64,000 nt of DNA, taken from NCBI RefSeq assembly GCF_024171925.1, contig NZ_JAMTCO010000001.1, forward strand, positions 310,001-374,000. The letters run 5' to 3'. Source of the stretch: Actinokineospora diospyrosa (lineage in GTDB: Bacteria > Actinomycetota > Actinomycetes > Mycobacteriales > Pseudonocardiaceae). Shown one piece after another: positions 1-7,535 of this stretch. A model generated the notes under the pieces. The model saw only the letters and a list, made by a program, of their open reading frames with translations, had not been told where the DNA came from and ran no database searches. Every line of letters starts with the position of its first letter. Within the stretch, counting starts at the first letter, position 1. Both the position numbers and the translations under genes were made by a program.

Positions 1-2
1 AC

Positions 3-908
3 CGCCTCCTACTCGTAGCCCACCACCTGGTCGTCGACGGCGTGTCGTGGCGAATCCTCCTGGACGACCTCGACACGGCGTACCACCAGGCCCTGCGCGG
101 TGACATCGACCTGGGCGCGAAGACCACCTCCTTCCAGGACTGGTCGAGCAAACTGTCCTCCTTCGTCCACTCCGGTGGCCTGGACGAGGAGCTCCCGTAC
201 TGGGAGTCCATTTCCTGCGACGTATCCCTCCCGGTGGACCGCCCAGCTGGGGCCGCGTCGATGGACGCGATCTCGGTATCGCTGGACGCTTCAGTGACCG
301 ACGCACTATTGCGCGGGGCACCGACCGCCTATCGAACCCGGATCAACGACGTCCTGCTGGCCGCACTGGCCTGGTCGCTGGGTCGGTGGACCGGTCGATC
401 GCGGGTTGGGGTGCACTTGGAGGGACACGGCCGCGAAGACGTCCTGTCCGATGTGGACCTCTCGCGCACGGTCGGCTGGTTCACGACGATGTTCCCGGTG
501 GTGCTGGACGTGCCCGAGGGCAGCTGGCGAACCGTGGTGAAGGACGTCCGCAAGCAACTGCGGAAGCTGCCGGGGAACGGTTTCGGGTACAGCGCACTGC
601 GGTACCTGGGCTCGCTGAACTCCGACGTGTCGCCTTCGGTGTCGTTCAACTACCTGGGACAGTTCGACTCCCGTGCTGCCGCGGCCGACGAGAGCCTGTT
701 CGGGGAGACGTTGGGGGCTATTGGTGCGGATCACGATCCGGCCGATCGGACGGGGCACCTGGTGGACATCGTGGGGGAAACCTCGGACGGACAGATGACG
801 TTCGTGTGGTACTTCGCGGCAGACCAGTTCGAGCGGGCGACAGTGGAGGCGGCGGCGCGCGAGTTCGAGTCGGCGCTGATCGCGATCGCGCAGGACTGCG
901 CCCGATGA
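3..908 (+). CDS. NRPS C-terminal epimerization domain (5'-truncated by window edge)
   Basis: The reading frame is open from the window edge. It begins with HHLVVDG (bases 21-41), the His motif of NRPS condensation/epimerization domains, followed by SWRIL, which is typical of epimerization domains. Farther on come a GHGRE stretch, VGWFT and NYLGQFD, also E-domain signatures. The protein ends about 90 residues after NYLGQF with no carrier protein, condensation or thioesterase domain. An E domain converts the peptidyl-L-aminoacyl thioester to the D form; a subunit ending this way must pass its chain to another NRPS protein. Downstream, after a 1 kb repeat-filled spacer, are an MFS exporter and an MbtH-like protein on the same strand, so this is the 3' edge of an NRPS cluster. 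Adenylation specificity lies outside the window. Confidence 0.93.
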   Translation, partial: RLLLVAHHLVVDGVSWRILLDDLDTAYHQALRGDIDLGAKTTSFQDWSSKLSSFVHSGGLDEELPYWESISCDVSLPVDRPAGAASMDAISVSLDASVTDALLRGAPTAYRTRINDVLLAALAWSLGRWTGRSRVGVHLEGHGREDVLSDVDLSRTVGWFTTMFPVVLDVPEGSWRTVVKDVRKQLRKLPGNGFGYSALRYLGSLNSDVSPSVSFNYLGQFDSRAAAADESLFGETLGAIGADHDPADRTGHLVDIVGETSDGQMTFVWYFAADQFERATVEAAAREFESALIAIAQDCAR

Positions 909-934
909 GAACACTGATCGCCGAGCCGCCGGCT

Positions 935-1000
935 GAACTGGCTGCTGCCGAGTTGGCTGCTGTCGAGTTGGCTGCTACCGGGCTGGCTGCTGTCGAGTTA
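935..1000. repeat. 15-bp tandem repeat, about 4 copies
   Basis: Four consecutive 15-bp units begin at 935, 950, 965 and 980, with consensus GAGTTGGCTGCTGTC and one to three substitutions each. A fifth copy begins and runs into a TTATCCACA 9-mer at 998. It starts 27 bp after the NRPS stop codon and lies in non-coding DNA. Confidence 0.8.
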
Positions 1001-1223
1001 TCCACAAGGGCTTTGGTTGCCCACAGGGAGTTTGTGCTGAGACTGTTTTGTCGGTGTTCCTCGGTAGGCTGTATATCGGGGGCTCTTGGCGCGGATGATC
1101 TTGTGGGCGGTGGGTTGTCCACAACCTCTGCGGCTATCCACAGGGCCTTGCTTGCTGCTGCCGGTTTGTCGGTGCTGCGCGGTAGGCTGTGTATTTGGGG
1201 GCTTTCGATCAGGTTGATCTTGG
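998..1223. repeat. two degenerate copies of the DnaA-box/41-bp-core repeat module
   Basis: Two diverged same-strand copies of the module that forms the arrays at 19.25-20.44 and 23.19-24.50 kb. The cores start at 1064 and 1182 (GTAGGCTGT...GGGGGCT...GATCTTG). Each is preceded at 38-39 bp by a 9-mer related to the actinobacterial DnaA box: TTGCCCACA at 1017-1025 and CTATCCACA at 1134-1142. Extra boxes are TTATCCACA at 998-1006 and TTGTCCACA at 1115-1123. The cores are more diverged than those of the main arrays, suggesting older copies. No partner cores in the opposite orientation are seen here. Confidence 0.7.
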
Positions 1224-1379
1224 CGTCAGCCGTTGCTGGGAGTGCGGGGCAAGGGATTTGGGCCTCCGCCTTCGGCTCCGGGGGTCGGCCTCGTCGCCTG
1301 GCGGCGAGCTCGGCGACCCGGGATCGGACGCCTCGTCGCCTGGCGGCGACATCGGGCCCGATCCGCGACAATGCGGAAA

Positions 1380-1524
1380 GCTCGATGGGGCGAACTTGTT
1401 TTGCGCGGGGCCCTTACGACACCCGTGGCAGAACCGCAAAGCAGGGGCCCAAAAGCAGGCCCTGCCGCGTGAACAACGCTACGGGTGCCGTCCCCCCACA
1501 CAAAACAAGTCCGCCCCATCGAGC
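1380..1524. repeat. imperfect palindromic element, family 2, copy 1 (145 bp)
   Basis: The ends are inverted repeats: GCTCGATGGGGCG at 1380-1392 and CGCCCCATCGAGC at 1512-1524. Pairing continues inward for roughly 45 bp per arm with a few mismatches. A related 116-bp copy lies at 32903-33018 and shares internal blocks as well (CCGTGGCA near the left arm, CGCTACGG near the right). It is non-coding, with no obvious target-site duplication. It may be a MITE-like element or a conserved RNA/DNA hairpin; I do not recognise a named family. Confidence 0.75.
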
Positions 1525-1527
1525 AGG

Positions 1528-1720
1528 CTTGGCACCAGCGAGTCCGACTGTCCAGGTGCTGGGTTGGCAGGGCCAACGAGGGCGGGCTGGGTTGGCACCG
1601 CTGGGTCCGAGTGTCCAGGTGCTGAGTAGGTGGGCTGAGGCCGGACCTGACGGGAGCTGGGCTGGCACCAGCGAGCCCGAGGAGCGCGGGGCTGGGTTGG
1701 CAGGGCTGACTCGGGTGGGC
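1528..1720. repeat. degenerate tandem repeats of about 65-70 bp; rest of the NRPS-MFS spacer
   Basis: Three loose copies of a unit containing TGGCACC-GCGAG/GGG-TCCGA and ending in GTGCTGGG-type sequence begin near 1530, 1595 and 1663 (for example GTCCAGGTGCTG at 1550 and 1615). Just upstream an 18-mer, CTCGTCGCCTGGCGGCGA, occurs twice (1290-1307 and 1332-1349). The whole 909-1908 interval shows no codon-biased frame and seems to be a sink for repeats. Confidence 0.55.
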
Positions 1721-1908
1721 TGGCCCAACGCCGGTGGCGGCCGGTGGTCATCTGGGGGGTCGAGCCGGCGGAACCGGTCTGGCGCTGCGACCTTCGGGAG
1801 GTGCAGGATCGGTACGGCTGAGGCGACGCCGCTGCTTGTCGATTCGGTGGCTCGGACAGTGGTGCGATCGGGCTCGAACCGGGTACTTGGACAGGGTGGG
1901 GGTGCGGC

Positions 1909-3153
1909 ATGACCGTTGAGCGCGAGGTTGACCAGGCGGTAGTGCCGCTCTCCCGCAACCGCAACTACACCCTGCTTTGGGTGGGCCAAGCATGCGCCGA
2001 GGTCGGCTTCAGCGCCTCGATGATTGCTTTCCCCCTCTTGGTCCTAGCCCTCACCGGATCCGCCGCAGCCTCCGGCTTAGTCCTCGCAGCCGACGCGGTT
2101 GCGCAGTTGGCAGTCGGGCTCCCCGCAGGCGCACTCGTAGACCGCTGGGATCGCCGGAAGGTGATGCTGGCCTGCGAAGCCGGGAACGTCCTGGCGTTGG
2201 CTTCCCTAGTGGTTGCCATCATCGCCGGGGTGGCGACTATTCCGCACATGGTCGCTGTGGCCGTAGTACTCGGTGTGTGCCGGGCGTTGTTCGAGCCAGC
2301 CGAAGATGCCAGCCTGCCGTCGCTGGTCCCCGAGGAGCAGTTGGCGACAGCGGTGTCGATGAATGCGGCGCGGTCGTCGATTGGGCAGATGGCGGGCAAT
2401 GCCCTGGGTGGGGTGTTGTTCGCGATCGGGCGGTGGGTGCCGTTCCTGGTGGACCTCGTCACCCACTTCATCTCCCTCGTCGCGATCTCCTTCATCCGGC
2501 TGCCCCGTCGCAAGACGGTGCCCGTTGAGAACACGCACCTCGGTCGGGAGATCCTGGCGGGCATGCGGTGGGTGTTGGCGCACCGCGAGGTCAGGGTGAC
2601 GGCCGTGTGCGCGTTGGCGTTGAACCTGTTCTTCAGCGCGTACTACCTCGTCGTCATCGTGCTCGCTGAGCGGGCGGGGGTTTCCTCGGCCGAGATCGGG
2701 ATCATGGCGGCCATGCTCGGCGTCGGTGGGATCCTCGGGTCCCTCGTCGCGCCTTACCTGCACCGGGTGCTCTCGCCGTACGTCTCCATCGCGGGGGTGT
2801 TCTGGGCGTTGAGCCTTTTGGCCCCGTTGGCCGTGTTCATCGACAGCGGCCTGCTGCTCGGGGCCTTGTTCGCCGGGATGGCGCTGTTCGCGCCGACCGC
2901 GAACACCACCATCACCACCCACCAACTCCTGCTCACCCCCGACGCGTTGCGCGGGCGGATGAGCGGGGTGATGAGCGTTGTCGTCGGCGGGGCGGCGGCG
3001 TTGGGGCCCGCGCTGGGCGGGGTGCTCGTCGAGTTCGTGTCGCCCGACACCGCGGTTCTGGTGGCGGCGGCGGGAATGGTGGTGGTGACCCTGCTCGTGA
3101 CAGTCAACCCGACGCTGCGTCGGTATCCAGGGAACAGAGAGGAAGCACAGTGA
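1909..3153 (+). CDS. MFS transporter, probable exporter of the NRPS product
   Basis: A 414-residue membrane protein with about 12 hydrophobic segments. The start reads RNYTLLWVGQ, followed by the MFS loop 2-3 signature DRWDRRKVM near residues 81-89. This layout is typical of the MFS_3/enterobactin-exporter-like branch often linked to siderophore and peptide clusters. The ATG at 1909 follows GGTGGGGG as a plausible Shine-Dalgarno site. The stop overlaps the GTG of the MbtH gene by 4 bp (GTGA), so the two are translationally coupled. Position after an NRPS suggests export of the peptide or self-resistance; the substrate is an inference. Confidence 0.9.
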   Translation: MTVEREVDQAVVPLSRNRNYTLLWVGQACAEVGFSASMIAFPLLVLALTGSAAASGLVLAADAVAQLAVGLPAGALVDRWDRRKVMLACEAGNVLALASLVVAIIAGVATIPHMVAVAVVLGVCRALFEPAEDASLPSLVPEEQLATAVSMNAARSSIGQMAGNALGGVLFAIGRWVPFLVDLVTHFISLVAISFIRLPRRKTVPVENTHLGREILAGMRWVLAHREVRVTAVCALALNLFFSAYYLVVIVLAERAGVSSAEIGIMAAMLGVGGILGSLVAPYLHRVLSPYVSIAGVFWALSLLAPLAVFIDSGLLLGALFAGMALFAPTANTTITTHQLLLTPDALRGRMSGVMSVVVGGAAALGPALGGVLVEFVSPDTAVLVAAAGMVVVTLLVTVNPTLRRYPGNREEAQ

Positions 3154-3347
3154 GGGACGACATCGCCTACCAGGTCCTGGTGAACGACGAGGACCAGTAC
3201 TCCCTGTGGCCCGCCCACCGCGACATCCCCGCGGGCTGGCGCGCCGAGGGCACCACCGGCACCAAGGACGAGTGCTCGGCCCACGTCGACCGGGTGTGGA
3301 CCGACATGCGGCCGCGCTCCCTGCGCGAGGCCATGGACCAGGTCTGA
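3150..3347 (+). CDS. MbtH-like protein, NRPS adenylation-domain partner
   Basis: 65 residues with the MbtH family pattern: NDEDQYSLWPA, the invariant WPxxxxxPxGW region, and a C-terminal VWTDMRPRSLRE. MbtH-like proteins bind A domains of NRPSs and help their folding and adenylation activity. The GTG start sits inside the stop of the preceding MFS gene, with AGAGGAAG as the ribosome site inside the MFS 3' end. Length is normal for the family. It is the last gene of the NRPS-linked transcription unit in this window; a strong hairpin follows. Confidence 0.95.
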   Translation: MRDDIAYQVLVNDEDQYSLWPAHRDIPAGWRAEGTTGTKDECSAHVDRVWTDMRPRSLREAMDQV

Positions 3348-3355
3348 CCCCGGCA

Positions 3356-3383
3356 CCTGGCGGCGGCACCGGCCGCCGCCAGG
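3356..3383. terminator. bidirectional terminator-like hairpin
   Basis: A perfect 11-bp stem (CCTGGCGGCGG / CCGCCGCCAGG) with a 6-nt loop lies in the 38-bp gap between the converging MbtH-like (+) and LacI-type (-) genes. There is no U-tract, as is common in high-GC actinomycetes. Confidence 0.75.
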
Positions 3384-3385
3384 GG

Positions 3386-4318
3386 TCAGCTCGACCCGCG
3401 CACCACCAGTTCCGTGGGGAGCACGATCGACTGCGGCAGGTCCTGCTCCCCGGCCAGGTGCGCCGCCAACCGCCACGCCGCCGTCGCACCGAGGTCCTCC
3501 GGGGACTGCCGGACGGTCGTGAGCGCCGGGGTGCACACCCGGGCGAGGCCCGAGTCGTCGAAGCCCACCACCGACACCTCCTCGGGTACCGTTGTCCCCA
3601 CCGACCGCAGGTAGCGCAACGCGCCGATCGCGATCGCGTCTGACGCGCAGAACACCCCGTCCACTTCCGGCGCCGACGCCAGCAGCCCCGCCATCGCCGC
3701 GGCGCCCGCCTCGGCCGTCATCGCGCACCGCAGCACCGCCGCGGGGGGCTGACCCAGCGCGCGGCGCACCCCGGCCACCCGGTCCACGCACGCCGCCACG
3801 TCGGCGGGACCGGCCAGCACCCCCACCCGCCGCCGCCCGCGCGCGACCAGGTGCCTGCCCGCCAGCACGCCGCCGCCCAGGTTGTCGGAATCCACATAGG
3901 ACATACCGGTGCCCAGCGGTCTGCCGACGAGCACGACCGGGATCGGCAGCCGACCGGGGAGCGGGTCGTGGCCGTTGAGGCTCAGCACGATCGCACCATC
4001 CACATCGGACACCTCGAACGGGTTCATCGCGACCACCACCCGCCGTCCGGCCAGGCCCGAGGTGATCCCGCGCAGCACCCCGGCCAGGAACTCGCCGTCG
4101 AAGCAGCGGTCGGGGTCCTCCGAGACCACCACCGCCACCGTGTCGGTGCGGGTGCTCGCCAGCGACCGCGCCGCCTGGTTCGGCCGGTACCGCAGCGCGG
4201 CCACCGCCGACAGCACCGCCGCGCGGGTCCGCAGGCTCACCCCGGGGGAGCCGTTGAGCACGCGCGACACCGTCGACCGGGACACACCGGCCAGCCGGGC
4301 GACCTCTTCCAGGTTCAC
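3386..4318 (-). CDS. LacI/GalR-family regulator, CebR-like
   Basis: 310 residues. The N-terminal HTH reads NLEEVARLAGVSRSTVSRVLNG, characteristic of LacI regulators, with RYRPNQAARSL at the hinge. A periplasmic-binding-like effector domain follows and ends with SIVLPTELVVRGSS, as usual in the family. The GTG start at 4318 overlaps the stop of the upstream permease by 4 bp (GTGA), so the regulator is the last gene of the transporter operon and probably autoregulates. The perfect palindrome TGGGAGCGCTCCCA in front of the operon matches the known CebR operator of Streptomyces. It is therefore inferred to repress uptake of cello-oligosaccharides or a related sugar. Confidence 0.9.
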   Translation of the reverse strand: MNLEEVARLAGVSRSTVSRVLNGSPGVSLRTRAAVLSAVAALRYRPNQAARSLASTRTDTVAVVVSEDPDRCFDGEFLAGVLRGITSGLAGRRVVVAMNPFEVSDVDGAIVLSLNGHDPLPGRLPIPVVLVGRPLGTGMSYVDSDNLGGGVLAGRHLVARGRRRVGVLAGPADVAACVDRVAGVRRALGQPPAAVLRCAMTAEAGAAAMAGLLASAPEVDGVFCASDAIAIGALRYLRSVGTTVPEEVSVVGFDDSGLARVCTPALTTVRQSPEDLGATAAWRLAAHLAGEQDLPQSIVLPTELVVRGSS

Positions 4319-5097
4319 CCCAGCGCGACCCCGTCGACCGAGCGCCGACCGAGCACGGCGAACACCACGAGTACCGGCACAGTGGCCAGTGTGGCGCCCG
4401 CGAGCACGAGCGGGTAGTCCACGTAATGCCCTGACTGCAACCGTTCCAGTGCAAGTTGCACGGTAGGGTGGTCGGCGTCGAGCACCACCAGCGGCCACAG
4501 GAAGTCGTTCCAGCTGGCCATGAACGTGAACATCCCCAGCGACGCCAGCGCCGGGCGCACCGCGGGCAGGCAGACGTGCCAGTAGACGCGCGGCAGCGAG
4601 CAGCCGTCCACCCTGGCCGCGTCGACCAGTTCGGCCGGTACCGCCGAGACCGTGTACTGCCGCATCCAGAACACCCCAAGCGCGGTGACCAGGTTCGGCA
4701 CGATCACGGCCTGCGGCCCGCCTGCCCAGCCCAGTTCCGCCATCGCCAGGTACAGCGGGATGACCCCGAGTTGGGTCGGCACCGCCATCGTCGCCACCAC
4801 GAACGTGAAGAGCCAGTCGCGACCGGGGAAGCGCACCCGCGCAAACGCGAACCCGGCGAGGCTGGCGAACACCACCGTCGACACGGTAACGGTGCCCGCC
4901 ACGACCACGCTATTGCCCAGCGCGCGCCAGAAGGGCACCGTGTCGAAAACCCGCCGGACGTTGTCCAGGAAGTGCCCGCCCGGGGTGAACGCCGCGGCCG
5001 ACACCTCGGCCCGGCTGCCGATCAGGAACCCCCAGTAGAACGGGAACAGCGACCCGGCGACGAAGGCGACGAGCAGTCCGTAGACCCACGCCCTCAC
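4315..5097 (-). CDS. carbohydrate ABC transporter permease (MalG/CebG type)
   Basis: 260 residues with six hydrophobic segments. The EAA-loop region reads ELVDAARVDGCSLPRVYWHVCLPAVRP, with LPxxRP matching the CUT1 permease coupling motif. A family-typical SWNDFLWPLVVL block follows. The GTG start at 5097 overlaps the stop of the partner permease (GTGA), and the stop overlaps the regulator start, so the whole operon is coupled. It forms the inner-membrane channel with the preceding permease. No ATPase is encoded here; actinomycete CUT1 importers commonly share a distant MsiK-type ATPase. Confidence 0.92.
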   Translation of the reverse strand: MRAWVYGLLVAFVAGSLFPFYWGFLIGSRAEVSAAAFTPGGHFLDNVRRVFDTVPFWRALGNSVVVAGTVTVSTVVFASLAGFAFARVRFPGRDWLFTFVVATMAVPTQLGVIPLYLAMAELGWAGGPQAVIVPNLVTALGVFWMRQYTVSAVPAELVDAARVDGCSLPRVYWHVCLPAVRPALASLGMFTFMASWNDFLWPLVVLDADHPTVQLALERLQSGHYVDYPLVLAGATLATVPVLVVFAVLGRRSVDGVALG

Positions 5098-5975
5098 CGG
5101 CCGGTGCCCGCCATCCGCCTGGTCAGCCGGTAGTTCACCCAGGCGAGGCAGCCGACGGCGACCAGCAGGACCCAGGCCACCGCCGAGGCGTAGCCCAGGC
5201 GCTGCGTCTCGAACGCCGACTGGTACAGGTAGAGGGTGACCGTCTGGAACTGCCCGGACGCGCCGCCGTTGGCCGAACCGGTTTGCGCGTCGAGCAGCTT
5301 GGGTTCGGTGAACACCTGCAGCCCGCCGATGGTCGAGGTCACCACCACGAACAGCAGTGTCGGGCGCAGCATCGGCAGTGTCACGTGCCAGAACCGGCGC
5401 AGCCGACCCGCACCGTCCACAGTGGCCGCTTCGTGCAGCGACGGCGGGATGGCCCGCATCGCCGCGAGCACCACGAGCGCGTTGTAGCCGGTCCAGCGCC
5501 AGTTCACCATGACCGCGATCGCGACGTGGCTCGCCAGCCGGTTGGCCTGCCAGTCCACGGTGTCCAGCCCCAGCGCGACGAGCAGCTCGTTGACCAACCC
5601 GTAGCGCGGCCCGAAGAGGTTGGCGAACACCACCCCCACCGCGACCGCGCTCATCGCCGTCGGCGCCAGCACCGCCACCCGCCACCCGGTGGCCCCCCGC
5701 GGCGCCGCGTCCAGCAGCGCCGCGAGGACCACCGCCACCACCAGCTGCGGGCCGGTGGTGAGCAGGAAGATGCTGAGGGTGTTGACCGCCGCGGTCCCCA
5801 ACCGCTCGTCACCGAGCAGTTCCGCGTAGTTGGCCAGGCCGACGAAGCTGGGCGCGTCGTCGACCAGGCCCCAGGAGAACAGCGAGACGTACCCGGTGTA
5901 GAGCAGCGGGAACAGCCCGGTGATGACGAACAGCAGGAAGAACGGCGCGATGAACAGGTACGGCGTGAACCTCAC
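5094..5975 (-). CDS. carbohydrate ABC transporter permease (MalF/CebF type)
   Basis: 293 residues beginning RFTPYLFIAPFFLLFVITGLFP, the usual first membrane segment of CUT1 MalF-type permeases, with six predicted transmembrane segments. The EAA loop reads SLHEAATVDGAGRLRRFWHVTLPMLRP, a very good match to the coupling-loop consensus. The GTG at 5975 overlaps the substrate-binding-protein stop by 4 bp; the protein's own stop overlaps the next permease start. It pairs with the MalG-type permease downstream. Confidence 0.92.
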   Translation of the reverse strand: MRFTPYLFIAPFFLLFVITGLFPLLYTGYVSLFSWGLVDDAPSFVGLANYAELLGDERLGTAAVNTLSIFLLTTGPQLVVAVVLAALLDAAPRGATGWRVAVLAPTAMSAVAVGVVFANLFGPRYGLVNELLVALGLDTVDWQANRLASHVAIAVMVNWRWTGYNALVVLAAMRAIPPSLHEAATVDGAGRLRRFWHVTLPMLRPTLLFVVVTSTIGGLQVFTEPKLLDAQTGSANGGASGQFQTVTLYLYQSAFETQRLGYASAVAWVLLVAVGCLAWVNYRLTRRMAGTGR

Positions 5976-7264
5976 CGGGCGATCTTCTTGGCGCCGTCGA
6001 CCAGTTGCCGCCACCCCGCTTCCGGGTCGGTGCCCTGCTCCACCGCCCACAGCGCGGGGGTCGCCACGCTCTCCTGGATGCGCCCGTCGCCGGGCCCCTT
6101 GTACTGCGGGGCCGACACCTTGCGGGCCTGGGCGGCGAACAGCTCACCGGTCCTGGCGCCGCCGAAGTAGTCGTCGACGGTGCCGATCAACCGCGGCGAG
6201 GTGAGCGCGGCGACCTGGCTGGGGAAGTTCCCGGTGCGGGCGAACGCCCTGATCTGCTGCTCCGGGGCGGTCAACCAGGCGGCGAGCGCGGCGGCCTCCC
6301 CGGGGTGGGCGCTCTGCTTGGGCACCGCCAAGTACGACCCGCCCCAGTTGCCGCCACCACCGGGGAACGCGTCGGTGACCGCCCACAGACCCGCGTTGCG
6401 CGGACCGGCCTGGGCCTTGATCACCCCCAACATCCACGACGGGCAGGTCTTGGTGGCGAACCCGCCCGCGCGGAACCCGGCCTCCCACTCGGCGGAGAAC
6501 GCGGTCAGCCCGGCGGACTGCCCGCGCGCGCCCGCGGCGGTCACCGCGTCCCAGTTGCGCTTGATCGCCGGGTTCGACGCCACCACCAGGGTGTCGTCGG
6601 TGTCGAAGTACCCGGTGGCGAGCTGGTTGTGCATGGCGTTGAAGATCTGCCCGGTCGAGTCGAACCACGGCTTGCCGGTGCGCGCGACGTACTCGTCCCC
6701 GGCGGCGAAGTAGGCCTCCCAGGAGGCGAACAGCGGCTTGACCGCCTCGGGCGCGGTCGGCAGCCCCGCCGCGGCGAGCAGGTCCACCCGGTAGCACATG
6801 GCGAGCGGCCCGATGTCGGTTCCATAACCGATGAGCGAGCCGTCCTTGGCCTTGGCGGCGGCGTACTTCCAGTCCAGCCACCGGTCGCCGGTCACCTCCC
6901 GGGGCCCGATCGCGGCCAGGTCGTGGAAGCGGCGGGCGGCGGCGAGCGCGTCGGCGAGGTGGCCCTCCTCGATCGCGACCACGTCGGCCAGCCCCGACCC
7001 TGCCCCCAACCGGGTGAACAACTGCTGGTGGTAGGGGCCTCCTTGACCGGTCCGCTGGTGCCGGACCTTGATCCCGGGGTGGGTCTGCTGGTACTCGATG
7101 AGCAGGTCCTCGTAACCGAACTCGGTGAACGTGGCGATGGTCAGTTCCAGCGGGGCACCCGGATCGTGCGCGACGACCCCGGTGCCGCAGGCGGACGGTG
7201 TGGTGATGAGGGCGGTTGCGGTGGCGATGGCGAGGGCGCGGACCCTCCACGGTTGACGGCGCAC
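5972..7264 (-). CDS. extracellular sugar-binding lipoprotein of the ABC importer
   Basis: 430 residues. The signal peptide has a short Arg-rich start, a hydrophobic stretch and a lipobox-like TPSACG, so Cys26 is the likely lipidation site. The mature part has the SBP_bac_1 fold features (ELTIATFTEFGYEDLLIEYQ near the start, GGGGNWGGSYLAVPK near residues 300-315). First gene of a four-gene coupled operon (binding protein, two permeases, LacI regulator). The 14-bp operator TGGGAGCGCTCCCA lies 29 bp upstream of the GTG start. Cello-oligosaccharide specificity is inferred from the operator alone; no glucosidase is encoded nearby. Confidence 0.9.
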   Translation of the reverse strand: MRRQPWRVRALAIATATALITTPSACGTGVVAHDPGAPLELTIATFTEFGYEDLLIEYQQTHPGIKVRHQRTGQGGPYHQQLFTRLGAGSGLADVVAIEEGHLADALAAARRFHDLAAIGPREVTGDRWLDWKYAAAKAKDGSLIGYGTDIGPLAMCYRVDLLAAAGLPTAPEAVKPLFASWEAYFAAGDEYVARTGKPWFDSTGQIFNAMHNQLATGYFDTDDTLVVASNPAIKRNWDAVTAAGARGQSAGLTAFSAEWEAGFRAGGFATKTCPSWMLGVIKAQAGPRNAGLWAVTDAFPGGGGNWGGSYLAVPKQSAHPGEAAALAAWLTAPEQQIRAFARTGNFPSQVAALTSPRLIGTVDDYFGGARTGELFAAQARKVSAPQYKGPGDGRIQESVATPALWAVEQGTDPEAGWRQLVDGAKKIAR

Positions 7265-7292
7265 GGGACCCCTCAGCAGTCGAGTCGGGGTT

Positions 7293-7306
7293 TGGGAGCG
7301 CTCCCA
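7293..7306. promoter_or_regulatory. CebR-type LacI operator (perfect palindrome)
   Basis: TGGGAGCGCTCCCA, a perfect 14-bp palindrome 29 bp upstream of the binding-protein start codon. It is identical to the operator consensus described for Streptomyces CebR and allied LacI regulators. Probably bound by the LacI protein encoded at the end of the operon. Confidence 0.85.
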
Positions 7307-7389
7307 CTGCGGAGCTGATGATCAGTGTGGCCTGGGTTACACAGCGGTGTCAAGATCCCTGGAAATCCTTCCGCACAAAGGAAAACCGC

Positions 7390-7403
7390 TGGGAACGCTC
7401 CCG
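7390..7403. promoter_or_regulatory. second, imperfect LacI-type operator
   Basis: TGGGAACGCTCCCG differs from the perfect operator at 7293 at two positions. It lies 83 bp farther from the sugar operon and upstream of the divergent ATP-grasp gene. It could be an auxiliary site for looping, or could tie the ATP-grasp cassette to the same signal. Confidence 0.5.
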
Positions 7404-7535
7404 ACTACGCGGGGTTGGTGCTCTAGACCACTCGTTTACAGTTCGCCCGCCGGAGGTTGCTCGCCGGTCGTCGCGGCACCCACCATGGGCGGGCGGCCCA
7501 GGAGCGGGCAGGCCGCGCGGCGAAGGGGGCCGAGG

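Noticed and set aside
386-1912. Long open frame crossing the NRPS end and the repeat spacer
   Set aside because: It is out of frame with the E-domain gene, has arginine/glycine-rich composition and runs through tandem repeats; absence of stops is due to GC content.
5972-7318. Large open frames antisense to the sugar-binding protein
   Set aside because: No coding composition; the minus-strand gene has signal peptide, lipobox and family motifs.
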